Notes under the pieces: generated by a model | The model's input: only the letters and a program-made list of their open reading frames with translations | What the model was told of the DNA's origin: nothing | Database searches by the model: none | NCBI RefSeq assembly: GCF_947497045.1 | Contig: NZ_CANMEU010000007.1 | Location: forward strand, 1 to 64,000 | DNA: 64,000 nt | Direction of reading: 5' to 3' | Source of the DNA: an uncultured Tateyamaria sp. | Lineage (GTDB): Bacteria; Pseudomonadota; Alphaproteobacteria; Rhodobacterales; Rhodobacteraceae | Shown: positions 52,984 to 62,319 of the stretch, piece by piece | How positions within the stretch are numbered: position 1 is the first letter of the stretch | How the letters are laid out: each line of letters begins with the position of its first letter | Position numbers and translations under genes: made by a program

Positions 52984-54381
52984 TCAGCTTTCGTCGTTGA
53001 GCGCGCCGCTCTCCCATTCGCCGGTGGCCTCTTCGCCCGTGGCATAGCGCATGGTGCCGACGCCCTGGCGTTTGCCGTTCTTGAAGGTGCCTTCGTAGAT
53101 GTCGCCGTTGGCGTAGGTGGCGATGCCCTGCCCGTCGATCTCGCCGCGTTCCCATTGGCCTTCATAGATGAAGCCGGATGCCATCTCGATCTTACCTGTG
53201 CCGTGGCGCTGTCCGGCTTCGAACTGCCCGACATAGGTGGTGCCATCGGGATAGGTTGCGGTGCCCGTGCCATGGCGTTGCCCGTCCAGCCAGTTGCCCT
53301 CGTAACGGTATCCATCTGCGTAGGTCATTACGCCTGCGCCGTGGTTGCGCGCGTTCTTGAAGCCGCCCTCATAGACAACGCCGTTGGGATAGGCGGCGCG
53401 CCCGGTGCCTTCGATCACCCCTGCGACCCAATCCCCTTCATAGGTCGAGCCATCGGTATAGGTGATTTTGCCCTTTCCGTTGGCCAGATCATCCTCGAAC
53501 GTCCCCTCATAGACGGCGCCGTCGGGGTAGGTGACGCGGCCTGCGCCATCAATCTGCCCCTCGGCCCACTGCCCGATATAGGTATAGCCATCATTGCCGA
53601 TAAAGGTGCCTTGGCCGTGGCGGCGATCGTCTGCGAATTGCCCTTCGTAGACGTCACCGTTGGCATAGGTGACCCGGCCTTTGCCTTCGCGGCGGCCTTC
53701 AACGAGATTGCCTTCGTAGACGTCTCCATTGGGTTGGGTCAGGGTGCCTGTACCGTCGATCTGCCCGTCCTCCCACAGGCCCACATAGACAAGGCCGTCC
53801 GGCATGGTCAGCGTGCCGTTGCCCTCGCGTTTGCCCGCTTCGATCTGCCCGTCATAGACTGCCCCATCCGGGTAGGTGATCACGCCGATGCCCTGCTTGA
53901 TCCCGTCGATCCAGTCGCCTTTGTACTCGTACCCCCCTGGGCTTTGCATCACGCCTTTGCCGTGGTGCTTGGCATTGCGAAACTGCCCCTCATAGCGCAC
54001 CCCGTTGGCATAAAGCGCGACGCCTTCGCCAACGATCGCGCCTGCCTCCCATTCGCCCTCATAGGTGCCGCCATCGGCGAAGGTGATTTTGCCAAACCCG
54101 TCCGGTTTGCCCTTGGAGAAGTTGCCCTGATAGACCGAGCCATTGGGAAAGCGTGCGGTGCCTTCGCCCTTGATTTCCCCGTCCACCCATTCGCCGGAAT
54201 ATTCGTATCCGTTGGGCAGCCGGTACGTGCCCTGACCATGTTGCAGCCCACCACGAAACGCGCCCTCATAGATGCCGCCATCGTCATATTGTTTGGTCTG
54301 CACGTTCCCTGATTGGGCCAGCGCGCCGCTGGCGAGGGCTGGAACCAGAACAAGGCCGAAGATCAGGCTGTGCAACGACAT
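52984..54381 (-). CDS. Exported MORN-repeat protein, about 18 tandem 23-aa repeats
   Basis: Signal peptide MSLHSLIFGLVLVPALASGALAQ; repeats of the form YEGxWxxGxxxGxGxxxYxNG. Confidence 0.92.
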   Translation of the reverse strand: MSLHSLIFGLVLVPALASGALAQSGNVQTKQYDDGGIYEGAFRGGLQHGQGTYRLPNGYEYSGEWVDGEIKGEGTARFPNGSVYQGNFSKGKPDGFGKITFADGGTYEGEWEAGAIVGEGVALYANGVRYEGQFRNAKHHGKGVMQSPGGYEYKGDWIDGIKQGIGVITYPDGAVYDGQIEAGKREGNGTLTMPDGLVYVGLWEDGQIDGTGTLTQPNGDVYEGNLVEGRREGKGRVTYANGDVYEGQFADDRRHGQGTFIGNDGYTYIGQWAEGQIDGAGRVTYPDGAVYEGTFEDDLANGKGKITYTDGSTYEGDWVAGVIEGTGRAAYPNGVVYEGGFKNARNHGAGVMTYADGYRYEGNWLDGQRHGTGTATYPDGTTYVGQFEAGQRHGTGKIEMASGFIYEGQWERGEIDGQGIATYANGDIYEGTFKNGKRQGVGTMRYATGEEATGEWESGALNDES

Positions 54382-54635
54382 GGAGTACCCCTTGGAGTTA
54401 GGTCAGCTTGCCCACCCATGGCCAAGCCCGCCAAAGCGTAAGACAGGGCGCGGCAGGGGGCAATGGGGTTAACCAAATGGTGTTGGGCGGCGCAGCTCTG
54501 GTCGGGGTGGGCCAGTCCCCTGCCTTTTGGCTTTGCCCTGTGAGGTTTTCAACAGGGGTGTGCTGTGTGCGCATGTTGGGTTTCCTTGGCCCCGCTTTCT
54601 GCTACATCACCCGCAACGGTGAAGGAGCGCCCTAT

Positions 54636-56294
54636 ATGGCTGAGACATTCCGCATTACGTTGGGCCAGTTGAACCCGACCGTGGGCGATATTGAGGGCAA
54701 TGCCGTCAAAGCGCGCGCCGCATGGGAAGCGGGCCGTGATGCCGGTGCTGATCTGGTCGCGTTGCCCGAGATGTTCATCACTGGCTACAATGCGCAGGAT
54801 CTGGTGCGCAAACCGGCCTTTTTCACCGCCGCCATGCAGGCGGTCGAGGATCTGGCGGTGACTTGCGCGGATGGCCCCGCCCTCGCGATTGGGTGCCCTT
54901 GGGCCGAAGGCGCGGAGTTGTTCAATGCCTACCTGATTTGCAAGGGCGGCAAGATCGCGAGCCGTGTGCTCAAACACCATTTGCCCAATGAAACAGTGTT
55001 TGATGAGGTCCGTATCTTCGATGCCGGGCCTTTGGGTGGCCCTTATTCCGTGGGCAACACCCGCGTCGGTAGCCCCATATGCGAGGATGCGTGGCATGGT
55101 GACGTGGCCGAAACGCTGGAAGAAACGGGCGCGGAGTTTTTGCTCGTGCCGAACGGCTCACCCTATTACCGCGACAAGTTCGAAACCCGTCTGAACCATA
55201 TGGTGGCCCGTGTCGTCGAAACCGGTTTGCCGCTGATCTATCTGAACATGGTGGGGGGGCAGGACGATCAGGTCTTTGACGGGGGCAGTTTTGCGCTGAA
55301 CCCGGGTGGCCAGTTGGCGGTGCAGCTGCCGGTGTTTGACGAGGTTGTCGCCCATGTCGATCTTGAGCGGGGCCCTGAAGGGTGGCGTGTTGTGGACGGC
55401 CCCAAGACCCACCATGCCGACGAGTGGGAGCAGGACTACCGCGTCATGGTCACCTCTTTGCGCGATTATTGCGCCAAGACCGGGTTCAAGAAGGTGTTGC
55501 TGGGCATGTCGGGCGGGGTGGACAGTGCGCTTGTGGCGACCATTGCGGCGGACGCCCTTGGCCCCGACAACGTGCGCTGCGTGATGTTGCCCTCGGAATA
55601 TACCTCGCCCCATTCGCTTGAGGATGCAGAGGCCTGCGCCAAAGCGTTGGGTTGCCGGTATGACTATGTGCCCATCACCCAGACCCGCGCGGCTGTGACC
55701 GACACCCTTGCCCCGCTGTTTGAGGGCCTCGATGAAGGGCTGACCGAGGAAAACGTGCAAAGCCGCATTCGTGGCCTGTTGCTGATGGCGCTGTCCAACA
55801 AGTTTGGCGAGATGCTGCTGACCACGGGCAACAAGTCCGAAGTCGCGGTGGGCTATGCGACGATCTACGGGGATATGGCGGGCGGCTATAACCCGATCAA
55901 GGACCTTTACAAGACCCGCGTGTTCGAGACCTGCCGCTGGCGCAATGCCAATCTGCGCGACTGGATGAGGGGCAATGGGGGCGAGGTTATTCCCGACCGG
56001 ATCATCACCAAACCGCCCTCTGCCGAATTGCGCGATGACCAGAAAGACAGCGATAGCTTGCCGGACTATCCCGAACTGGACTCGCTACTGGAGATCCTGG
56101 TGGATCAGGACGGGTCGATTGCCGATTGCGTCGCAGTCGGGTTTGATCGGGATGTCGCGCGCAAGATTGAAAAGCTGATTTATCTCAGCGAATACAAACG
56201 CTTTCAATCCGCCCCCGGCGCACGGTTGACCAAGCGGGCGTTCTGGTTGGATCGACGATATCCAATCGTCAATCGCTGGCGCGATCCCAGTTGA
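54636..56294 (+). CDS. nadE: NAD+ synthase (glutamine-hydrolysing)
   Basis: Nitrilase-type N-domain (GADLVALPEMFITGYNAQDL) and GMSGGVDSALVATIA C-domain. Start chosen at MAETFRITL. Confidence 0.95.
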   Translation: MAETFRITLGQLNPTVGDIEGNAVKARAAWEAGRDAGADLVALPEMFITGYNAQDLVRKPAFFTAAMQAVEDLAVTCADGPALAIGCPWAEGAELFNAYLICKGGKIASRVLKHHLPNETVFDEVRIFDAGPLGGPYSVGNTRVGSPICEDAWHGDVAETLEETGAEFLLVPNGSPYYRDKFETRLNHMVARVVETGLPLIYLNMVGGQDDQVFDGGSFALNPGGQLAVQLPVFDEVVAHVDLERGPEGWRVVDGPKTHHADEWEQDYRVMVTSLRDYCAKTGFKKVLLGMSGGVDSALVATIAADALGPDNVRCVMLPSEYTSPHSLEDAEACAKALGCRYDYVPITQTRAAVTDTLAPLFEGLDEGLTEENVQSRIRGLLLMALSNKFGEMLLTTGNKSEVAVGYATIYGDMAGGYNPIKDLYKTRVFETCRWRNANLRDWMRGNGGEVIPDRIITKPPSAELRDDQKDSDSLPDYPELDSLLEILVDQDGSIADCVAVGFDRDVARKIEKLIYLSEYKRFQSAPGARLTKRAFWLDRRYPIVNRWRDPS

Positions 56295-56392
56295 TTTGCG
56301 GAAAATTGCGCTGACTTTTTTGCAAGGCCCGGTCCGCATTTAAGGGCGCGTCAGGATATTTGCTGCATGCAGGATCCCGTGAAGGGGGACGT

Positions 56393-57412
56393 ATGCCGAC
56401 GACGTTTTATGCCGAGGATTCTGAGTTTGGAACTGCGACCGGGTGGGATTCGTCCGCTGCGGACGGGACAGCTGTGTTTGACGAGCGGATGTCGGGCAGT
56501 CGCAACCTGGTGATCACCCCGCACGGGGAGGATGACAGTGGGCAGTTTCGTCTGGGTGACAGATATGCGCTGACATTCAACCGTGCAGTCCTCGAGGATA
56601 CGGTGGTGATCCAAAGAGAGATGCGACCGGGACGTGTGGGCGCGATTGTGTTTGAGGGGACAAAGCCGCAAGGCACCGTCATGCGAGTCGTGTGGACCCC
56701 GGACTTTGATCTGACCGGGTGGCATGAGGCGCATAAGGCTGCGGGTCGGTCCACCGGATTTTATTGCACCTGCCAGGGTGAGGAAAACCATCGGTTTGCG
56801 TGCTTTGCAGAGGGATCCCTGATTGACACCTTTGCAGGACCGCAACGGGTTGAGGATCTGAAACCGGGGGTGTTGATCCAAACCCGTGACAGTGGCCCGC
56901 AGCCGCTGTTGTGGATGGCCCGGTCGAATGTGCCGGGGATGGGCCGGGCCGCCCCCGTGACGATCCGAACAGGAACGCTTGGTGCGACGGTGCCCGTCCG
57001 GGTCTCTGCCCGGCACCGTCTGCTGATTTCGGACATGCGATGCGAGGCATATTTCGGGACGTCACAGGTGATGATCGCCGCCCGCCATCTGGTTGATGGA
57101 CACGGGGTGACGCGGGAAAGCACGGGCAGAATCACCTACCATCACCTGCTGCTTGAGCGGCACGAGGTGATCCGCAGCAGTGGTGTCCTCAGTGAAAGTA
57201 TGTTGCTGGGCGACGACCTTGAAGGGGTGATGGGGGCTGAAAGTTACCGCAGATTTGCATCGGTGTTTAGCGGGTCCTATCCTCGCCAACGCGTCTACAA
57301 ACCGGCGCGCCGGATACTGGAACCGTCGGATGCGCGGATGATCCGTGATATTCTCGGGCTTGCGCCCGAAGATATAACAGTCCCCCCGCCCAGCTTTCTG
57401 TTCGCGGCTTAG
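56393..57412 (+). CDS. Hint-domain (Hint_2, Hedgehog/intein-like) protein
   Basis: CFAEGSLIDTFAGPQRVEDLKPGVLIQTRDSGPQPLLWMAR...RVSARHRLLISD...HLLLERHEVIRSSGVLSESML. Confidence 0.88.
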   Translation: MPTTFYAEDSEFGTATGWDSSAADGTAVFDERMSGSRNLVITPHGEDDSGQFRLGDRYALTFNRAVLEDTVVIQREMRPGRVGAIVFEGTKPQGTVMRVVWTPDFDLTGWHEAHKAAGRSTGFYCTCQGEENHRFACFAEGSLIDTFAGPQRVEDLKPGVLIQTRDSGPQPLLWMARSNVPGMGRAAPVTIRTGTLGATVPVRVSARHRLLISDMRCEAYFGTSQVMIAARHLVDGHGVTRESTGRITYHHLLLERHEVIRSSGVLSESMLLGDDLEGVMGAESYRRFASVFSGSYPRQRVYKPARRILEPSDARMIRDILGLAPEDITVPPPSFLFAA

Positions 57413-57426
57413 TGGTCAAAACGAAA

Positions 57427-57486
57427 AAGGCGGAGGACACCTCCGCCTTACATGCACGATATCGTAAGGCGGAGGTGTCCTCCGCC
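57427..57486. terminator. Nested inverted repeat between convergent genes (bidirectional terminator / REP-like)
   Basis: GGCGGAGGACACCTCCGCCTTA-14 nt-TAAGGCGGAGGTGTCCTCCGCC; each arm itself folds; on the minus strand followed by TTTTTCGTTTT. Confidence 0.85.
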
Positions 57487-57494
57487 CCGTTCGG

Positions 57495-58424
57495 TTACAG
57501 CATCAACTGATAGCTGTGCGCGGCATATCGATAGCCGCCATCGCCGTTCTTTTCGACATAGCCGATGCCGGGCCATGGCATATGATACCCGACAAAGGCC
57601 GTCTTGTCGGCGGCCATCATGTCCAGCAGACGTTTGCGCGTGACGGCGGCGGCCTCTTTGTCCATGTCAAAGCGGACCTCCCAATCGGGATGGGCCAGCG
57701 ACCAGACATAGTGGTTGGCAAAGTCGGCCCCGATGATCAGCTGCGTGCCGCCATCCTCGACCATATAGGTCATGTGACCGGGTGTATGCCCAAAGGCGGC
57801 CATGGCCGTGATCCCGGATGCGGGTGATCCGCCGTCGTCCAGCATCGTCATCTGTTCGGCCAATGGGCGCACTTTACCTTCGAAGTTTTCGTTGTCGGCC
57901 TTCGCCCAGGCGTCAAATTCTGTGCTGCCGGTGATGTAGGCAGCATTGGCGAAGGTGGGGGTGCCATCGGTCGACAGACCCCCGATGTGATCACCGTGCA
58001 TGTGGGTGAGGACCACCTTGTCGACCTGATCGGCGGTGTATCCGGCGGACTCAATCGCCTGCACCGTGGCCGCACCTTGCAAGCCCGTGTCAAACAGCAC
58101 CAGCTCGGAGCCGTTGTTCACCAGCGTTGGCGTGAAAAAGAACTGGGCGGCGGTTGTCGACAGGCCAGCCTCGGCGGACACGGTATCAAACGTCTCTTTG
58201 TCGACGTTCATCCCGAAAATGTCGTGCGGGTTTTCGACAGGTCGGGTACCCGCCAACAACGTGGTGACTTCGAAATTGCCCACTTTCACGCGGCGAAAGT
58301 TGGATTGTGCGACACCCAGCATCGGGGCTGCGGCACGGGCAGAGGTGACGCTTGCAGCGGCCAAAGGAAGTGCGGCGGCCCCCAATAGGGCGGTCCGACG
58401 AGAGAATTTTGAGGAATGGGACAT
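57495..58424 (-). CDS. MBL-fold metallohydrolase with Tat signal
   Basis: SRRTALLGAAALPLAAA Tat-like signal; LTHMHGDHIGGL motif. Confidence 0.9.
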   Translation of the reverse strand: MSHSSKFSRRTALLGAAALPLAAASVTSARAAAPMLGVAQSNFRRVKVGNFEVTTLLAGTRPVENPHDIFGMNVDKETFDTVSAEAGLSTTAAQFFFTPTLVNNGSELVLFDTGLQGAATVQAIESAGYTADQVDKVVLTHMHGDHIGGLSTDGTPTFANAAYITGSTEFDAWAKADNENFEGKVRPLAEQMTMLDDGGSPASGITAMAAFGHTPGHMTYMVEDGGTQLIIGADFANHYVWSLAHPDWEVRFDMDKEAAAVTRKRLLDMMAADKTAFVGYHMPWPGIGYVEKNGDGGYRYAAHSYQLML

Positions 58425-58519
58425 GGGTGCTATCCTTGCATATGAGACTCTCAAGATAGCCCAATTTTGCAACTGTCACGGGCTTTCACGTAAAAATTAT
58501 CGACCGGTGAGGGGCACTC

Positions 58520-58939
58520 ATGGGCGACGACCCCGACCTTGCGTTTCAGGCGTGGCTTGAAAACCTGTCACCCGCGCGCCGCCAGGACGAGGCGCGCACC
58601 CTGGACGGACTGTTTCGGCGGGCCACCGGATTTGATCCGCATATGTGGGCAAATGGTGTCATCGGATACGGTGCCTATGATTACACCTATGCCTTGGGGC
58701 GGTCCGGCACGTGGTACGCCACCGGCTTTGCCCCACGCGCCGCCAAGCTGAGTATTCATATTCTGCCGGGCTATACCGATTTCAGCGATATCCTTGCGCG
58801 CCTTGGCCCTCACACCAAAGGCAAATCCTGCGTTTACATCACGGGGCTGGATCGCATTGATCCCAATGTGCTGGTCGTGTTGATCGAGGCCGGTATTGCA
58901 GATCTGGCGACCTATTGGCCTGTTCGTGCCGCACCGTGA
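58520..58939 (+). CDS. DUF1801 domain-containing protein
   Basis: MWANGVIGYGAYDYTYALGRSGTWYATGFAPRAAKLSIHILPGY. Confidence 0.85.
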   Translation: MGDDPDLAFQAWLENLSPARRQDEARTLDGLFRRATGFDPHMWANGVIGYGAYDYTYALGRSGTWYATGFAPRAAKLSIHILPGYTDFSDILARLGPHTKGKSCVYITGLDRIDPNVLVVLIEAGIADLATYWPVRAAP

Positions 58940-59007
58940 GGGCGCAAAACTGGACAAGCCAGCGGCCCTATGACAAGGCAGGCGACAAGAGCCCGGAGAG
59001 CAAAAAA

Positions 59008-60330
59008 ATGATCACCACCCGTTTCGCCCCATCACCCACTGGACACATCCATGTCGGGAACCTGCGCACGGCGCTGATGAACTATCTCATCGCGCGCAAG
59101 GCCGGTGGCACCTTTATCCTGCGTATTGACGACACCGACCCCGAGCGGTCGAAGGAAGAATATGTCGATGCCGTCAAGCAGGATCTTGAATGGCTGGGCC
59201 TGCATTGGGACAAAGTCGAACGCCAGTCGACCCGGCTTGATCACTATGCTGCGGCTGCGGACACATTGCGCACCAATGGCCGCTTTTATGAGGCGTTCGA
59301 AACACCGGTCGAACTGGACCTCAAGCGCAAGAAGCAACTCAACATGGGCAAACCGCCCGTGTATGATCGTGCGGCCCTCGCGCTGAGTGAGGTCGAACGC
59401 GACGCCCTGCGTGCCGAGCGCGGGCAAGGGGTGTGGCGTTTCAAGCTGGATCAGGCCCGGATTGAATGGACCGACGGCATTCTGGGCGATATCAGCATTG
59501 ATGCGGCCAGCGTGAGTGACCCGGTTTTGATCCGTCAGGACGGTCAGGTCCTTTATACCATTGCCTCTGTTGTTGATGATATGGAGATGGGCGTGACGGA
59601 TGTGGTGCGTGGGTCCGATCACGTGACGAACACGGCCACCCAGATCCAGATTATCGAGGCCTTGGGCGGAACTGCGCCGCGCTTTGCCCACCATTCCCTG
59701 TTGACCGGCCCGCAGGGCGAGGCGCTGTCCAAACGTCTTGGCACGCTTGCCTTGCGCGATTTGCGCGCGCGCGGCGTTGAGCCGATGGCGCTGTTGTCGT
59801 TGATGGCCCGTTTGGGCTCGTCCGACCCTGTCGAGTTGCGCACTGAAATGGCGGATCTGATTGATGGGTTCGACATTGAACGCTTTGGGTCTGCCCCCAC
59901 CAAATTCGACGAGGCGGATCTGTTTCCGCTGACTGGTCGGTATCTGCAATCTCTGCCGATGGCGGCGGTGCAGACCAAGATCGACGTATTGGGTGTGCCG
60001 GCCGACATGGCCGAGCCGTTCTGGCTGGTGATGCGCGACAATATCGAGACGCTGCATGATCTGGATGCCTGGTGGGCGCTGTGCCGTGATGGAGCAGAGC
60101 CTGTCATTGATGCCGAGGACGAGGCGTTCTTGGCCGAGGCGCTGACGATGCTGCCCCAAGCGCCCTTTTCGGCGGATACATGGGGCACGTGGACGGCTGC
60201 CGTCAAAGAGGCCACGGGCCGCAAGGGGCGCGGATTGTTCATGCCGTTGCGCAAGGCTCTCACCGGGCAGGCCCATGGGCCGGATATGGCGGCCCTGATG
60301 CCATTGTTGCAGGTCATAAAGGCACGCTGA
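59008..60330 (+). CDS. gltX: Glutamyl-tRNA synthetase
   Basis: MITTRFAPSPTGHIHVGNLRTALMNYLIARKAGGTFILRIDDTDPERSKEEY. Start chosen at ATG 59008; KRLG in place of canonical KMSKS. Confidence 0.95.
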   Translation: MITTRFAPSPTGHIHVGNLRTALMNYLIARKAGGTFILRIDDTDPERSKEEYVDAVKQDLEWLGLHWDKVERQSTRLDHYAAAADTLRTNGRFYEAFETPVELDLKRKKQLNMGKPPVYDRAALALSEVERDALRAERGQGVWRFKLDQARIEWTDGILGDISIDAASVSDPVLIRQDGQVLYTIASVVDDMEMGVTDVVRGSDHVTNTATQIQIIEALGGTAPRFAHHSLLTGPQGEALSKRLGTLALRDLRARGVEPMALLSLMARLGSSDPVELRTEMADLIDGFDIERFGSAPTKFDEADLFPLTGRYLQSLPMAAVQTKIDVLGVPADMAEPFWLVMRDNIETLHDLDAWWALCRDGAEPVIDAEDEAFLAEALTMLPQAPFSADTWGTWTAAVKEATGRKGRGLFMPLRKALTGQAHGPDMAALMPLLQVIKAR

Positions 60331-60408
60331 TCATGTCCCTTCCCCTGCGCGCGCGCCGACAGCGGCCCTCGGGGGAGAGTTTTTCAGGACCAAAGGCGGA
60401 GCGACCCC

Positions 60409-61800
60409 GTGGCTGAGGGGCGGGCCAAGTTCCTGTCCGGCTCGTTGCTGCGCCATGTGACGGTGATGTCCCTGACCTCGGCGGTGGGGATCACGGCGGT
60501 GTTTCTGGTCGATTTCATTGACATGATTTTCATCTCGATGTTGGGAAAGGCTGAGTTGGCGGCGGCCATCGGCTATGCCGGGTCCATCCTGTTTTTCACC
60601 ACGTCCTTTTCCATCGGCATGGCCATTGCGGTGGGTGCGCTGGTGGCCCGCTCGCTTGGGGCGGGAAACGAGGATGCCGCGCGGGCCAGCAGCACCCATG
60701 GGCTGATTTACGGGGTCGGGTTTGGGGGGCTGTTTGCCCTATGTGTCTGGTTGAATATCCCTACATTCGTGCGCTGGATCGGGGCCGAGACGGAGACAGC
60801 CGCGCTGGCCGAGACCTACCTGCGCATCATTGTGCCGTCTCTGCCGTTTCTGGTTGTCGGCATGATGGGGGGTGCCATTCTGCGCGCCCACGGAGATGCG
60901 CGTCGCGCGATGATGGCGACGATCTATGGGGGCGGCATGAATGCGGTGCTGGATCCGATCCTGATCTTTGGTCTGGGCCTTGATCTGACTGGAGCAGCGC
61001 TGGCGTCGGTGGCTGCGCGGGTCGTTATCGGCGTGACCGCCCTGGTCCCGATTTATCGCCATCACGGCGGATTGCCGCGCCCGGACCCCGCGGCGATGTG
61101 GCAGGACCTGCGCCCGATGATGATCATCGGATGCCCTGCGATTCTGACCCAATTGGCGACCCCCGTGGGGCAGGCGATTGTTACCCGGTCCATGGCGCAA
61201 TACGGGCTTGAGGCCGTGGCGGGGATGGCCATTGTGGGGCGCTTGATGCCCGTGTCGTTTGCGGTGGTGTTTGCCCTGTCGGGTGCTGTGGGTCCGATCC
61301 TTGGCCAGAATTACGGGGCGCAACGCTTTGATCGGGTTCGGGCCGGGTTCAACGCTGCGCTGATCTTTGCCGCTGGTGTGATCGTGGTGATTGCGCTTGC
61401 GTTGTTCGGGCTGCGCGATCTGATCGCCGACCTTTTTGGGGCGACCGGTGTGACCCGCGAATTGCTGTTCCTGTTTTGTGGCCCCCTCGCTTTGCTGTTT
61501 TATTTCAATGCGGTGCTGTTCGTCAGCAATGCCGCCTTCAACAATCTGGGGCACCCGTTTTATTCCACATGGATGAATTGGGGGCGCAACACGGTCGCGA
61601 TCATCCCGTTCGTTTGGCTGGGTGCGTATCTTTATGGTGCGCCGGGTGTGTTGATTGGCCAATCCCTTGCAGGGGTCGTGTTCGGAGGCTTGGCGTGGGT
61701 ACTTGCCCGCCGTGTCATCGTGCAAGAGGGGCCACAGGCTGTGCGTGGCCGCTTTGATCGCGAGGGGCGTCTGATGTCCCTATTGCACCTGCGCAAGTAG
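60409..61800 (+). CDS. MATE family efflux transporter
   Basis: LSGSLLRHVTVMSLTSAVGITAVFLVDFIDMIFISMLGKAELAAAIGYAGSILFF; 12 TM. Confidence 0.92.
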   Translation: MAEGRAKFLSGSLLRHVTVMSLTSAVGITAVFLVDFIDMIFISMLGKAELAAAIGYAGSILFFTTSFSIGMAIAVGALVARSLGAGNEDAARASSTHGLIYGVGFGGLFALCVWLNIPTFVRWIGAETETAALAETYLRIIVPSLPFLVVGMMGGAILRAHGDARRAMMATIYGGGMNAVLDPILIFGLGLDLTGAALASVAARVVIGVTALVPIYRHHGGLPRPDPAAMWQDLRPMMIIGCPAILTQLATPVGQAIVTRSMAQYGLEAVAGMAIVGRLMPVSFAVVFALSGAVGPILGQNYGAQRFDRVRAGFNAALIFAAGVIVVIALALFGLRDLIADLFGATGVTRELLFLFCGPLALLFYFNAVLFVSNAAFNNLGHPFYSTWMNWGRNTVAIIPFVWLGAYLYGAPGVLIGQSLAGVVFGGLAWVLARRVIVQEGPQAVRGRFDREGRLMSLLHLRK

Positions 61801-62319
61801 GCGATCCGTCAGCGCGCGTTCCTGCGGGTTGAGGGTTTGCGCACGCGGATAAAGGGGTTGTGCCCGATCATCCAGCACCGGCGTATCCCACCCATCTGTG
61901 GTTGCGAAAAATGCTTCGGCCCCGGCGGGCCCGAACTCGTTCGCGAATCCCTGCACCACCACATCAAGATAGCTCAGAAGGATGTGGTGCGCACCGCCCA
62001 CGCGCTGATCCTGGACGGGCACCTGATATGCTGCGATGTCGCTGGCCGGTGCGTTGTGTGTGATCTGCCCGCTGACATCCCGACGCGCATAACCGGTTTC
62101 ACGCAGATCAAGCGCCGCCCAATCGGCATTTGGGACCGCGGCGATCAGACCATCAATGCTGTGTCCGGGGCTTGGATGGATGGACAGGAACACCACATCG
62201 CGCACCTCGGTGCGTACCCAAACGCGTCGCCAGCCGTTCAATCGGGCGGCTTGGGTTTGTGGATAGCTTTGGGTTGCACGATTGACGAGGCTGCCATAGC
62301 CAAAGAACCAGGGTGTCAT
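61780..62319 (-). CDS. Gamma-glutamylcyclotransferase family protein
   Basis: WFFGYGSLVNRATQSYPQTQAARLNGWRRVW. Confidence 0.82.
   Translation of the reverse strand: MTPWFFGYGSLVNRATQSYPQTQAARLNGWRRVWVRTEVRDVVFLSIHPSPGHSIDGLIAAVPNADWAALDLRETGYARRDVSGQITHNAPASDIAAYQVPVQDQRVGGAHHILLSYLDVVVQGFANEFGPAGAEAFFATTDGWDTPVLDDRAQPLYPRAQTLNPQERALTDRLLAQVQ

Noticed and set aside
52876-54312. 478-aa ORF on the plus strand with regular repeats (FAVGVGDxAxALxLPLxP...)
   Set aside because: It mirrors the 69-bp MORN repeat periodicity on the opposite strand; the MORN frame has the signal peptide and consensus.
52984-54381. 69-bp periodic DNA as a CRISPR-like array
   Set aside because: Periodicity is coding (23-aa MORN repeats); repeats are diverged at nucleotide level and have no unique spacers.
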